Assembly: GCA_045617845.1 (NCBI GenBank)
Contig: JAZLJL010000023.1
Span: 1-64,000, forward strand
DNA from: UBA1181 sp045617845
GTDB taxonomy: Bacteria > Bacteroidota > Bacteroidia > Bacteroidales > Paludibacteraceae
DNA: 64,000 nt
Reading direction: 5' to 3'
Below the pieces are notes generated by a model. The model was not told the origin of the DNA, ran no database searches, and was given only the letters and a program-made list of their open reading frames with translations. The position numbers were made by a program, and so were the translations under genes. Position 1 is the stretch's first letter. Each line of letters begins with the position of its first letter. This document shows positions 45,802 through 53,763 of this stretch, piece after piece.

Positions 45802-46635
45802 ATGCAGTTCGTAGAGATAAAGGACCGGTTGCTGAGGATGGATATGAGTTTATATCCGGTTGAGGAGGTGCGTGCTTTGCTGAGCCAAGTCGGACCGAAT
45901 GGTTTCTTGGTCTCTTCCTTGATGGCGGGCCAGCGTGTGGTGCGCGCCCGTATCGGCTCGAATGTGACGAAAGCGTCCGATTTGTCTTATAAGCATTCCC
46001 CTTGTTCCGACCACCGCTTCCGCCGGGCCAGTACGCCTGATATGCGTATGTTTTATGGATGTTTGGTGGCGGATGGGCGTTCCGCTTTCCCTTCGGAGTA
46101 TGTGACTGCCGTGGAATGCTCACGCCTCCTCTCCGAAGAACAGCTTGAAGGTGATGAGTTGGTGACGTTCGGCCTTTGGGAAGTGACCCGCCCCATTACT
46201 GTGATTGAGGTCATTCATCCTAACTATTTTTCCAATGCGGAGGATAATCCACTTGTGAAGGGGGCTAAATTCCGGTATGAGACGTTGTTGGCGAGCTGTC
46301 CTAAGGAGATGCGTGAGGAGCTGGACCTGCGAGCTGAATTTTTCTCCTATGTCTTTTCCAGACCTAATCCTTCCAAAAAGGACTACGAATACCTGGTTAG
46401 TGCCATTTTTTCGGAGATGTCCGTCGCTAAGGGTTATGACGGACTGCTTTATCCTTCCGTGGCTACGGACGGTATGATGGGTTTGAATGTGGCTTTGACC
46501 GATAAAGCCGTTGATGCGTATATGAAATTGTCGCATGTCTCCCGTTTTAAGATACGTAAGGAACTGGATGGCTCTGTTTCTATGGAATATAAGGATGATG
46601 GTTGTGTGGATGAGAGTGGTTTCTTGAGATTTTAG
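45802..46635 (+). CDS. RES-domain protein, orphan
   Basis: A 277-residue cytosolic protein. The RES pattern is visible: an arginine-rich entry strand (VVRARIG, Arg48/Arg50), then RASTPDMRMFYGCL, a glutamate in the helix PSEYVTAVECSRLL, and a serine in GYDGLLYPSVATDGMMGLN (Ser219). RES toxins such as MbcT destroy NAD+ by phosphorolysis and normally sit beside an Xre-type antitoxin. None is present: the flanking genes are the expansin and a lipoprotein. It may therefore be a house-keeping or solitary relative, and toxicity should not be assumed. The N-terminal ~45 residues are outside the domain. Confidence 0.7.
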   Translation: MQFVEIKDRLLRMDMSLYPVEEVRALLSQVGPNGFLVSSLMAGQRVVRARIGSNVTKASDLSYKHSPCSDHRFRRASTPDMRMFYGCLVADGRSAFPSEYVTAVECSRLLSEEQLEGDELVTFGLWEVTRPITVIEVIHPNYFSNAEDNPLVKGAKFRYETLLASCPKEMREELDLRAEFFSYVFSRPNPSKKDYEYLVSAIFSEMSVAKGYDGLLYPSVATDGMMGLNVALTDKAVDAYMKLSHVSRFKIRKELDGSVSMEYKDDGCVDESGFLRF

Positions 46636-46677
46636 TGTTATTTCTGCTAATTATGTAATCTTTTTGTGATTTTTTTG

Positions 46678-46685
46678 TATATTTG
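46678..46685 (+). promoter_or_regulatory. -7 box of the lipoprotein gene
   Basis: TATATTTG, an exact TAnnTTTG match 44 bases before the ATG at 46730. Confidence 0.5.
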
Positions 46686-46729
46686 TGCTTGATAATAGTT
46701 GTATTTATATTTTAATATTTATAATTGAT

Positions 46730-47302
46730 ATGAAAGTTCGTCTGCTGATTGGGTTGACTCTTTTGATGTCTCTCCCTTTTTTTTCCGGGTGTGGTGAAGA
46801 CGATGAAAACCAAACAGGTTTATTCTCTGAAGGTTTTGATATGAGTGGTAATGCACTGCCCAAGTATAAAGGATTCGCTCCTGATGACACTGTGGGGTGT
46901 ATGGAGCGGCTTGTCGGTTATGGCTGGATGCCTCTGTGGACTCGCGAGATTTCCAAAGATGGTTCTCTTAAGTCGAATGATTATTATGAGGACTTGATAG
47001 GTGTGTCACCTCACTATTTTTATTGCGAAAAGGATAGTTTGACCAATTTCTTCTATTGTGACGCATGTTGTGGCGCTTCTGTTTATAGAAAATCTTTTTG
47101 TGATTTTTCGGAATGGGGGATATTGTCTATCCGGGAAGAGAATGGTGATTGGATTCTTTATAAGGTCGAGGATTTGGCTTTTAGATCATCTGAGATGCGT
47201 GAGATTTACGGAGTGAGCGCATATCGGAGGATGGACGATGCCGAGTTGACGAAGGTCCGTGAAGAGTATTCTACGAATGTTGAAGATGTTGATTCCTATT
47301 AA
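46730..47302 (+). CDS. Putative lipoprotein of unknown function
   Basis: The start at 46730 gives a lipoprotein signal: KVRLLIGLTLLMSLPFFSGC with the lipobox cysteine, followed by GEDDENQ, an acidic stretch of the kind that can favour surface display in Bacteroidetes. The mature part (~170 residues) has several cysteines (YCEKDS, YCDACCGASVY) and no family I know. It has its own promoter and is followed by a terminator at 47388. Confidence 0.7.
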   Translation: MKVRLLIGLTLLMSLPFFSGCGEDDENQTGLFSEGFDMSGNALPKYKGFAPDDTVGCMERLVGYGWMPLWTREISKDGSLKSNDYYEDLIGVSPHYFYCEKDSLTNFFYCDACCGASVYRKSFCDFSEWGILSIREENGDWILYKVEDLAFRSSEMREIYGVSAYRRMDDAELTKVREEYSTNVEDVDSY

Positions 47303-47387
47303 GGAGAGTTTTGTTAATACACCGTATTAAAATCTGAAATTCTTTGAAATCAATTTAGTAGGAATCTCTTAAAGAAAATATTCCGGG

Positions 47388-47420
47388 AAGCGCAGTGTCG
47401 TTGGCATTGCGCTTTTTTTA
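47388..47420 (+). terminator. Terminator downstream of the lipoprotein gene
   Basis: Arms AAGCGCAGTG and CATTGCGCTT (with a G-T pair) around a seven-base loop, then seven T. It also abuts the end of the opposing alkD-like gene. Confidence 0.8.
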
Positions 47421-48131
47421 TTTTACGGTACCGTTTAGGTAGGCTTTTTTTGTATCTTCCTGGAATTTCTCAATGGCGTATCTCAGCATGGTTCTGGGCA
47501 TCTTTTTGTAACGTGTGAGCAGGAAAGCTTTGAGTTTCTCCTCGTCTCTTTTCCCTGCTTCCCTCAGAAGCCAGCCTGTCGCTTTCTGGATCAAGTCGTG
47601 TGGGTGGTTGAGCAAGATGTCGGCGATTCGGTAGGTGTCGTCCAGCTCTCCGTTACGGATGAATGTCATGGTGCTGACGATCCCGATCCGTTGTTCCCAG
47701 ATGCTTTTGCCGTTCGTCGCGAGGTCGTAGAGTAGGGTGCGGTCCTTGTCCAGAAGCCACGTCCCGACGATTTCGTAACAGGAAAGGTCCACTAAGTCCC
47801 AGTTGTTGATGAATTGGGTGTGGCTTAGATAAAAGTCCACGCATTGTTTTTGTGTGGCGGGCGCTTTTTTCGCATGCTTGAAGATTTGGACGAGTGTCAA
47901 CAAGGCGGCGAGCCTGATTTCGTGAAAAGGCGAGGAGATGGTCTCCTCTAGTTCGTCGAAGTCAACCTCCTTCCATATCCTTTTGGTGATCTCACGGGTG
48001 ATGGGGACCTTGATTCCGAGAAATTTGTCTCCCTCTCCGTATTGACCTGGACCCGTCTTGAAGAAGCGGGATAGGTTCGCGACTTGGAAATCGTCCCTAT
48101 GCGCCCATAATTCGTCGTGCAGTTTGCCCAT
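47418..48131 (-). CDS. DNA alkylation repair glycosylase, AlkD type
   Basis: A 237-residue HEAT-like protein. AlkD removes N3- and N7-alkylpurines, including bulky ones, without flipping the base. The catalytic residues of Bacillus cereus AlkD (Trp109, Asp113, Arg148) have clear counterparts: Trp111 and Asp115 in NNWDLVDLSC, and Arg148 in WEQRIGIVST. The protein is thus probably active. Monocistronic or paired with the secreted protein 21 bases upstream on the same strand. Confidence 0.9.
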   Translation of the reverse strand: MGKLHDELWAHRDDFQVANLSRFFKTGPGQYGEGDKFLGIKVPITREITKRIWKEVDFDELEETISSPFHEIRLAALLTLVQIFKHAKKAPATQKQCVDFYLSHTQFINNWDLVDLSCYEIVGTWLLDKDRTLLYDLATNGKSIWEQRIGIVSTMTFIRNGELDDTYRIADILLNHPHDLIQKATGWLLREAGKRDEEKLKAFLLTRYKKMPRTMLRYAIEKFQEDTKKAYLNGTVK

Positions 48132-48152
48132 TTTTTTTCGTTTGTGGAATAA

Positions 48153-49232
48153 TTATTTGCAAAAACTCAACATCTTATTGCAGAGAACGTCAAATTTGTT
48201 TTTGTTTCCTTTTACGTTATACGTCTGTTTGAATTCGTCGTAGAATTCGAGGAATGTCTTTTTCCCGCATTTCACGCCTTTCTCGTTGAAGGCGCAGAGC
48301 CTGTTCTCCATTTCAAGTTGGTATAATTCCTCTCCCGACTTCTCTTTGCAGTACATGAGGAAGAGTGACGCGCTTAGGAATTCGTCGAAATTCTCGTTGT
48401 TTTTCTTGTTCCCCTTGGTGTGTTTTTTGATGATTTCGCTGGTGAGGGATTTGAAGAACGGGTATTCGCTTTTCACGTTCGCATGGCAGTGCCAGCTGTC
48501 GTAAACCATTCCGCAGCCAGTCTGCAGCATTGTGACGGAAGTTTTCTTCTTGACTTCGTAGGTGCGTACGGTTGAGCGGAAATCGAATGGGGATACTTTC
48601 GCTGTGATGTATCCGTATGATTTTTTCGTTTTGTTGTTCAGCCAATTGAACTGTTCGTTGATGACTTTGTCCACCCAAGACAGATAGGAGTTGATGTGGG
48701 GGGTGAGTTCTGCTATGTTGTTGTCGTAGCGGATGACGCTGGCGAACTCCTCCAACATAGGCAATGCCACTTTCATGAGCGAGTCGCCTTTCGCGCTGAC
48801 GCCTGTGTATCGGCTGTCTTTCTCGATATGTCCCGATTTGTATCTGTAGAAATAGGATGCGGCGCTTAATTCGTTGATGTCGTCTTCGACTGTGTTCAGC
48901 CATTCGACGAATTTATAGCTCTTGTATTTTGTCGTGTTGATGGTGCTGATGGTGGAGCTGTAAAGGTTTGAAAAATCCCAAGGCGACGAGAAGCTTAGGT
49001 TGTCGGAGGTGTTCTTCGCGTTTTTCTTCTGGCTTTCGTTTTGGTAAATTCTGATGGAGTTGGCCAACATGACGAATCCGTTCACGTTGGAGAATTCGAT
49101 GTTGGAATATTCGCTTTTGAAGAAAACATCCTCGTGCCAATATTTGTCCGAGCCAACTGATGAACCACTTTGCGATAAACCGACTTGGCAACTTAATAAT
49201 GTTAAGCCCAATGCAAGAATTGCCTTTTTCAT
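48153..49232 (-). CDS. Secreted protein of unknown function
   Basis: 359 residues with a signal peptide at about 1-20 (MKKAILALGLTLLSCQVGLS). A cysteine at residue 15 is inside the hydrophobic core and does not make a convincing lipobox. The rest is helix-rich and polar (for example YKFVEWLNTVEDDINELSAA) and has several cysteines near the C-terminus (CGMVYDSWHCHANV, MYCKEKSG, NRLCAFNEKGVKCGK, LCNKMLSFC). No domain is recognised. It is 21 bases upstream of the AlkD gene on the same strand. Confidence 0.7.
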   Translation of the reverse strand: MKKAILALGLTLLSCQVGLSQSGSSVGSDKYWHEDVFFKSEYSNIEFSNVNGFVMLANSIRIYQNESQKKNAKNTSDNLSFSSPWDFSNLYSSTISTINTTKYKSYKFVEWLNTVEDDINELSAASYFYRYKSGHIEKDSRYTGVSAKGDSLMKVALPMLEEFASVIRYDNNIAELTPHINSYLSWVDKVINEQFNWLNNKTKKSYGYITAKVSPFDFRSTVRTYEVKKKTSVTMLQTGCGMVYDSWHCHANVKSEYPFFKSLTSEIIKKHTKGNKKNNENFDEFLSASLFLMYCKEKSGEELYQLEMENRLCAFNEKGVKCGKKTFLEFYDEFKQTYNVKGNKNKFDVLCNKMLSFCK

Positions 49233-49253
49233 TTTTGTATAACTTTTTTTAAA

Positions 49254-49442
49254 CTATGCTTTAAGTGAACTCTTCTTCAACGATATTCTCATCGTCTTTT
49301 TCCCTATGTTCGATAGGATGTAATTAATACAATACCCACCTCTGTTTTTCAATATGCAATATTCGTAATATTTATTGATTTTTCCAACTGTTTTCTTCCC
49401 GATTTTTGTGGAATCGCTTGACTTTTTCCCCATAACTTTCAT
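49254..49442 (-). CDS. Possible small basic protein (62 residues)
   Basis: ATG at 49442 with GGAG five bases upstream, MKVMGKKSSDSTKIGKKTVG onward; very lysine-rich, no family recognised. It ends 21 bases before the secreted-protein gene on the same strand. It may be real or a chance frame in A/T-rich DNA. Confidence 0.25.
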   Translation of the reverse strand: MKVMGKKSSDSTKIGKKTVGKINKYYEYCILKNRGGYCINYILSNIGKKTMRISLKKSSLKA

Positions 49443-49486
49443 TTAACTCCATTTTGAGAAAAAATGACAAAAAAAAATGTTTTTCT

Positions 49487-49517
49487 TTTGCGGAATAGGA
49501 AATGCGACGTATCTTTG
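49487..49517 (+). promoter_or_regulatory. Perfect Bacteroidetes housekeeping promoter
   Basis: TTTG (49487-49490), 19-base spacer, TATCTTTG (49510-49517): full match to TTTG-N19-TAnnTTTG. Transcription would start near 49524, only ~75 bases before an intrinsic terminator. Confidence 0.8.
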
Positions 49518-49523
49518 TAGCGC

Positions 49524-49599
49524 AAACAAAACAGGTAGATTTTTTCATAGTTAAGGTGGGTGCGCCGAAGTCGTGAGATTTTGGCGCACTAATTTTTTT
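49524..49599 (+). ncRNA. Candidate ~75-nt small RNA or attenuated leader
   Basis: The stretch runs from a perfect promoter to a strong hairpin terminator and contains no open frame of note. It could be a free small RNA or a leader that stops transcription before kdsB (start 49795). No known family is recognised. Confidence 0.55.
49560..49599 (+). terminator. Intrinsic terminator of the small RNA
   Basis: Arms GTGCGCC (49560-49566) and GGCGCAC (49583-49589), followed by TAATTTTTTT. Confidence 0.8.
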
Positions 49600-49601
49600 A
49601 G

Positions 49602-49761
49602 AATTAAGAATTATCCTTTATAAAGTTCTTATAGTCATACCCATGAGTCCTGTCAGTTGCAAACATTCATCCAATCTTCATGCTAAATCCTTCTTCTCAA
49701 AATCTAAAAGTATTAATTGCCTCTTAATTAATTCTTACCTCTTACCTCTTAATTCTTAATT
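49602..49761. repeat. 12-bp inverted repeat flanking ~135 bases, with short direct repeats
   Basis: AATTAAGAATTA (49602-49613) and its reverse complement TAATTCTTAATT (49750-49761) bracket the spacer before kdsB. The right end also repeats CTTACCTCTTA-like units. It may be a decayed miniature element or simple A/T drift. Confidence 0.3.
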
Positions 49762-49767
49762 ATTTCT

Positions 49768-49775
49768 TACCTTTG
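49768..49775 (+). promoter_or_regulatory. -7 box of the kdsB operon
   Basis: TACCTTTG, an exact TAnnTTTG match 19 bases before the kdsB ATG at 49795; no clear -33 box. Confidence 0.45.
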
Positions 49776-49794
49776 TTTGTTAATTCACAATTAT

Positions 49795-50562
49795 ATGGAT
49801 AAGAAAAATTTCATCGGTATTATACCGGCAAGATATGCTTCTACACGTTTCCCGGGGAAACCATTGGTGGAGATATGTGGGAAGAGTATGATCCAGCGCG
49901 TGTACGAGCAAGTCTCCAAGGTGTTGGATTGCGTCTATGTGGCGACTGACGACCAGCGCATAAATGATGCTGTCGTTGCCTTTGGCGGTAAGGCGGTCAT
50001 GACTTCTGACCAACACAAGAGTGGTACCGACCGTTGTTTCGAAGCTTATAACAAAACCAATTCGGGTAGGAGTGTGGTGATTAATATTCAGGGCGATGAA
50101 CCTTTCATCCAGCCTGAGCAGATCGAAAAGCTTTGCGCCTGTTTCGATGATCCTGGAACCCAGTTGGCGACGCTCGTGAAACCTTTCACGCCCGCTGACG
50201 GTGAGAAGGCTTTGTTCAACCCGAATACCCCTAAGGTGGTGTTGAATAAGAACAGCGAGGCCATCTATTTCAGCCGCTCCGTCATTCCTTACAAGCGCGG
50301 CGCCGAAACGAAGGATTGGTTGTCTCTCCATCAGTATTACAAACACATCGGTCTCTATGCTTACCGCGCTGACGTCTTGGGTGAGATTACCAAACTGCCG
50401 CAGTCTCCTTTGGAGTTGACGGAGTCTTTGGAACAACTCCGTTGGATTGAGAACGGATACAAAATCAAAGTGGGTGTCACTGAGATGGAGACCATAGGTA
50501 TTGATACGCCTGAAGATTTATCCAGGGCTGAGAAATTCCTTCGTGAACGAATTGAAAAGTAG
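49795..50562 (+). CDS. kdsB: 3-deoxy-manno-octulosonate cytidylyltransferase
   Basis: Activates KDO with CTP to CMP-KDO for lipopolysaccharide core synthesis. 255 residues from ATG 49795 (an upstream TTG at 49777 adds nothing conserved). Motifs: GIIPARYASTRFPGKPL at the CTP site, VYVATDDQRI, INIQGDEPFIQPEQI and YKHIGLYAYR. It is the first gene of a run with the M16-like and AlaX-like genes, 6 bases from the former. Confidence 0.97.
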   Translation: MDKKNFIGIIPARYASTRFPGKPLVEICGKSMIQRVYEQVSKVLDCVYVATDDQRINDAVVAFGGKAVMTSDQHKSGTDRCFEAYNKTNSGRSVVINIQGDEPFIQPEQIEKLCACFDDPGTQLATLVKPFTPADGEKALFNPNTPKVVLNKNSEAIYFSRSVIPYKRGAETKDWLSLHQYYKHIGLYAYRADVLGEITKLPQSPLELTESLEQLRWIENGYKIKVGVTEMETIGIDTPEDLSRAEKFLRERIEK

Positions 50563-50568
50563 TATTGT

Positions 50569-51855
50569 ATGGACAGATTGAATTGCCCTGAGATCAGCCG
50601 TGTTTCCGGTGTGGATTTCCCCAAGGCCGTCGTATCCCGCCTCTCCAATGGCGCCGCTTTGCATGAGTTGCCTTTCGGCGAGGAGGATATTGTCCGTGTC
50701 GATTGTCTATTTAAGGCGGGTACGCTTTACCAGCCACAACTGCTTGTGGCTAGTTTTGCGGGGCAGTTGCTTCGTGAGGGTACGCTTTCCCATACCTCCG
50801 CCGAAATAGCTGAACTCCTTGATTCGTACGGCGCTATGCTGGGTATAAGCGTTTCTTACGAAACATCTTGCGTAACCCTCCATACGTTGACGAGGCATGT
50901 CGAGCCTATGTTGAAGTTGTTGGCGGAAATAGTTTCCCAACCGGCTTATCACGACAGTGAGTTTGCTACTTATTTGAATAAAAGGAAACAACAGTATCTT
51001 ATTAACAACGAGAAGGTTACGACTCATGCTTCCCGCAATTTGAGTGCGGCGCTCTTTGGTCCTAAGAGCCTTTATGGAACGACCGCCGACTTGGACGACT
51101 ACGGTCGGTTGAGTACGGATTTGTTGAAGCGTTTCCACCAAGACCACTATTCGATGTGCGATTGTGACGTCATCGTTTCCGGTAAGGTGGATGACCGTGT
51201 CAGAAAGGTGGTCGACGAAACGCTTGGGGCGCTCCCTGCGGGGGCTCGTGTGGTCCTTGACCATTCCATCTACGAATCGGATATATTGAACGCCAAGCAT
51301 TGTTTTTATGAGAAGGCGGAGAGTGTTCAGTCCGCCATCTCCATCGGAAGGATTGTCATGTCTCCACATGATGTTGATTTCCATTCGTTTACGGTGCTGA
51401 ATACGGTTCTCGGTGGTTATTTCGGCAGCAGGCTTATGGCTAACATTAGGGAGGAAAAGGGTTACACATACGGTATCGGTTCTTATTTGTTGACCTATCC
51501 TTCGATGGGCCGTTTCCTGATTTCCACTCAGACCGCCACGCAATTTGTCGAACCTACTTTGGCTGAAATCCGAAAGGAGATGAAGGCCCTTTGCGACACG
51601 CCGATTCCGAAGGGGGAATTGGATGCTGTGCGTAGTTATATGTTGGGTGAAAATGCCCGTGTGATGGATGGTTCCTTCTCTTTTGTGGACGCCTATATGT
51701 CGTTCTTGACCCAAGGCATTGATGGAACGGATTTTTACCTCGAGAGCGAAAAAACGATCTTGTCCGTTACGGCGGATGAACTGCTCGTGTTGGCTCGGAA
51801 ATATTTTGATATGGACCAATTTTGCGTCTCGGTTGCGGGACAAAAAACGAAGTGA
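50569..51855 (+). CDS. M16-family protein lacking the zinc-binding motif
   Basis: 428 residues with the two-domain M16 (insulinase/processing peptidase) fold: an N-terminal half with VDCLFKAGTLYQPQLLVAS and a C-terminal half with the glycine-rich NTVLGGYFGSRLMANIREEKGYTYGIG that is typical of M16C domains. The catalytic HxxEH expected in the first half is absent; the matching helix reads FAGQLLREGTLSHTSAEI. It is therefore probably not a peptidase by itself. It may be the non-catalytic partner of a heterodimer whose active subunit is elsewhere, or a binding protein. Its stop overlaps the next ATG (TGATG). Confidence 0.85.
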   Translation: MDRLNCPEISRVSGVDFPKAVVSRLSNGAALHELPFGEEDIVRVDCLFKAGTLYQPQLLVASFAGQLLREGTLSHTSAEIAELLDSYGAMLGISVSYETSCVTLHTLTRHVEPMLKLLAEIVSQPAYHDSEFATYLNKRKQQYLINNEKVTTHASRNLSAALFGPKSLYGTTADLDDYGRLSTDLLKRFHQDHYSMCDCDVIVSGKVDDRVRKVVDETLGALPAGARVVLDHSIYESDILNAKHCFYEKAESVQSAISIGRIVMSPHDVDFHSFTVLNTVLGGYFGSRLMANIREEKGYTYGIGSYLLTYPSMGRFLISTQTATQFVEPTLAEIRKEMKALCDTPIPKGELDAVRSYMLGENARVMDGSFSFVDAYMSFLTQGIDGTDFYLESEKTILSVTADELLVLARKYFDMDQFCVSVAGQKTK

Positions 51856-52319
51856 TGGAAGCGACAGAACAAGCAAGCCTTAAATTCAGGGATTTAGGTA
51901 TCGCTCCGTACCATACGGCGGAGCACCTCCTCAACCAGACGATGGTGAGGATGTTCGGTTGTGGCAGGGCAGTTTCCGCCCATGTCGAAAAGAAGAAATC
52001 CAAGTGTGATTATCCGTTACCCGCCAATTTGGACGAGGCGCAGATTTCCGAACTGGAAGAACGTATGAACGATGTCATTTCCAGCGGGTTGCCAGTCTCT
52101 TGTGAGTTCATGTCCATGGAGGAGGCCGCGCGCTCGTTTGATTTGTCCAGGATGCCGGCCGATGCCTCTGGTGATGTCCGTATAGTCCGCATCGGCTCCT
52201 ATGACGCATGTCCTTGCGTGGGCGCCCATGTGGAGAATACGAAGGAACTGGGCCGTTTTAAGGTGCTTTCCACCTCCTTTGAAAACGGCATTTGTAGAAT
52301 ACGCTGGCGCCTTGAATAA
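51855..52319 (+). CDS. AlaX-like aminoacyl-tRNA editing domain protein
   Basis: A 154-residue stand-alone relative of the second additional domain of alanyl- and threonyl-tRNA synthetases. The zinc ligands are all present: His20 and His24 in HTAEHLL, and Cys121 and His125 in CVGAHV. AlaX-type proteins hydrolyse mischarged Ser- or Gly-tRNA(Ala), or Ser-tRNA(Thr). Without the glycine-rich N-terminal part the exact substrate is uncertain. Its ATG overlaps the M16-like stop codon by one base, so translation is coupled. Confidence 0.82.
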   Translation: MEATEQASLKFRDLGIAPYHTAEHLLNQTMVRMFGCGRAVSAHVEKKKSKCDYPLPANLDEAQISELEERMNDVISSGLPVSCEFMSMEEAARSFDLSRMPADASGDVRIVRIGSYDACPCVGAHVENTKELGRFKVLSTSFENGICRIRWRLE

Positions 52320-52440
52320 AGTTGGTTTTATTGTTAAACCTTTGATATGCCATAGACCGTGGTGTCGTGTGGAATAATGTTTTTCTAGGGTTATTTATTT
52401 TATTCGTTGAAAAATATAGATGTAATAATTGGTTTCTTAT

Positions 52441-52448
52441 TACCTTTG
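52441..52448 (+). promoter_or_regulatory. -7 box of the PqqD/ATP-grasp operon
   Basis: TACCTTTG, an exact TAnnTTTG match 31 bases before the PqqD-like ATG. The preceding ~120 bases separate this operon from the kdsB run. Confidence 0.5.
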
Positions 52449-52479
52449 TGTAGGTTGTAAAAAAAATGGCGCTTATTGT

Positions 52480-52722
52480 ATGAACTTGAGTAATGGAATG
52501 ATCATAAATGATTCCGGTTACGTGTTCAATTCCACGACGGGAGAGAGCTTTTCCATCAATCCGACAGCCCGATTTGTGTTGTCCTTGTTGGATGAAGGTC
52601 TTTCAAAATCTGCTATTTATGAACGCCTATTGTCTGAGTATGATGTCGAGCCCTCCTCTCTTGAAGCGGATTTGGACGATTTTTTCTATTTATTACGAAA
52701 ATATAGAATGTTGGAGGTCTGA
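52480..52722 (+). CDS. PqqD-like small protein (peptide-chaperone / RRE fold)
   Basis: Eighty residues from ATG 52480. The PqqD pattern is clear: a beta-hairpin start (MIINDSGYVFNSTTGESFSI), NPTARFVLSLLDEG, then a helix and a C-terminal DLDDFFYLLRKYRMLEV like the DVxxFLxxLxxxGLV of PqqD. PqqD proteins and the related RiPP recognition elements hold a precursor peptide for modifying enzymes. No precursor peptide, radical-SAM enzyme or pqq gene is seen next to it, so the client is unknown; the ATP-grasp enzyme whose start overlaps its stop (TGATG) is the obvious partner. A start at 52429 is rejected because it lies ahead of the promoter box. Confidence 0.82.
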   Translation: MNLSNGMIINDSGYVFNSTTGESFSINPTARFVLSLLDEGLSKSAIYERLLSEYDVEPSSLEADLDDFFYLLRKYRMLEV

Positions 52723-53762
52723 TGGGGCAATTGGTGGTGGCGATAAGTGGAATGAACGCGACGGACAATCCCGGTCCTGGGGTTGGTGTCGCCAGAAGCT
52801 TGAGGACTTCAAGTTTCTCCGATGTCCGCATAGTGGGTCTGTGCTATGGCTCTATGGAGCCAGGCGCCTATATGGAGGACATCGTGGACGTCTCTTATCT
52901 TCTTCCGTTCCCTAGCGAGGGCATGTGGACTTTCTTGGACAGATTGTTATATATCCATGAGAAGGAGCATTTGGATATCATCATACCCAATTTGGATGCC
53001 GAGTTGTTCACCTATATCAAAATCAAGGATAAATTGGCTGAGGCGGGCATCAAAGTGTGTTTGCCCTCTATTGAACAATTCGATTCCAGACAGAAATGCA
53101 GGTTGTGTGATTTCGGCGGAAAATGGGGCTTCCGTGTTCCCAAGAGTTTCAACTGCAATTCGATCGACGATTTGTTGGCGGCGGAGAATGACCTGAATTA
53201 CCCCATTATGATGAAGGGTAGTTTCTATGAAGCTTATTACGCCGGATGTAGGGAACAGGCCGTTTCTAATTTTTATAACTTGATGGCGAAGTGGGGTGCT
53301 CCCGTCATTGCGCAGCAGTATATCGCTGGAAGCGAATTCAATGTCATCGGAGTTGGGGACGGGAAGGGTAACCTTTTGTCGTGTGTCCCTATGCATAAGC
53401 AGTTCATTACTGACAAGGGAAAGGCTTGGGCTGGCGTCACCATCAGTGATGAGCAGCTTGTCGACCAGGCTCGTCGTTTTGTGGGGGCTTCCCGTTGGTT
53501 AGGCGCTTTCGAAATGGAGCTGCTGAGGGGGAATGACAACCTGCTTTATCTTATTGAAATCAATCCACGTATGCCGGCCTGGGTCTATTTGGCCACCGCC
53601 GCGGGTGAAAATATACCCGAACAGGTCGTGCGGTTGGCGTTGGGGGAGACTCCAACGTGTCTTGACCGTTATGAGGTGGGAAAGATGTTTATCCGTTACT
53701 CTTGGGAGATGGTTGTCGACCAGTCCCAGTTCGGAATGTTTTCTGTGAAAGGAGAAATGTGA
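52722..53762 (+). CDS. ATP-grasp ligase
   Basis: 346 residues in three parts: an N-terminal preATP-grasp domain (~1-115, LVVAISGMNATDNPGPGVGV), a central ATP-binding region (YPIMMKGSFYEAYYAGCREQ; VIAQQYIAGSEFNVIGV) and the metal-binding end IEINPRMPAWVYL (Glu279, Asn281, Arg283). ATP-grasp enzymes make an acyl-phosphate and join it to an amine or thiol; members act in peptide, peptidoglycan, carbamoyl-phosphate and RiPP chemistry. The substrate here is unknown. Its start overlaps the PqqD-like stop by one base, and the decarboxylase starts one base after its stop. Confidence 0.85.
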   Translation: MGQLVVAISGMNATDNPGPGVGVARSLRTSSFSDVRIVGLCYGSMEPGAYMEDIVDVSYLLPFPSEGMWTFLDRLLYIHEKEHLDIIIPNLDAELFTYIKIKDKLAEAGIKVCLPSIEQFDSRQKCRLCDFGGKWGFRVPKSFNCNSIDDLLAAENDLNYPIMMKGSFYEAYYAGCREQAVSNFYNLMAKWGAPVIAQQYIAGSEFNVIGVGDGKGNLLSCVPMHKQFITDKGKAWAGVTISDEQLVDQARRFVGASRWLGAFEMELLRGNDNLLYLIEINPRMPAWVYLATAAGENIPEQVVRLALGETPTCLDRYEVGKMFIRYSWEMVVDQSQFGMFSVKGEM

Positions 53763-53763
53763 T

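Noticed and set aside
52480..52722. PQQ biosynthesis
   Set aside because: The small protein has the PqqD fold but there is no PqqA peptide, PqqC, PqqE or PqqB nearby.
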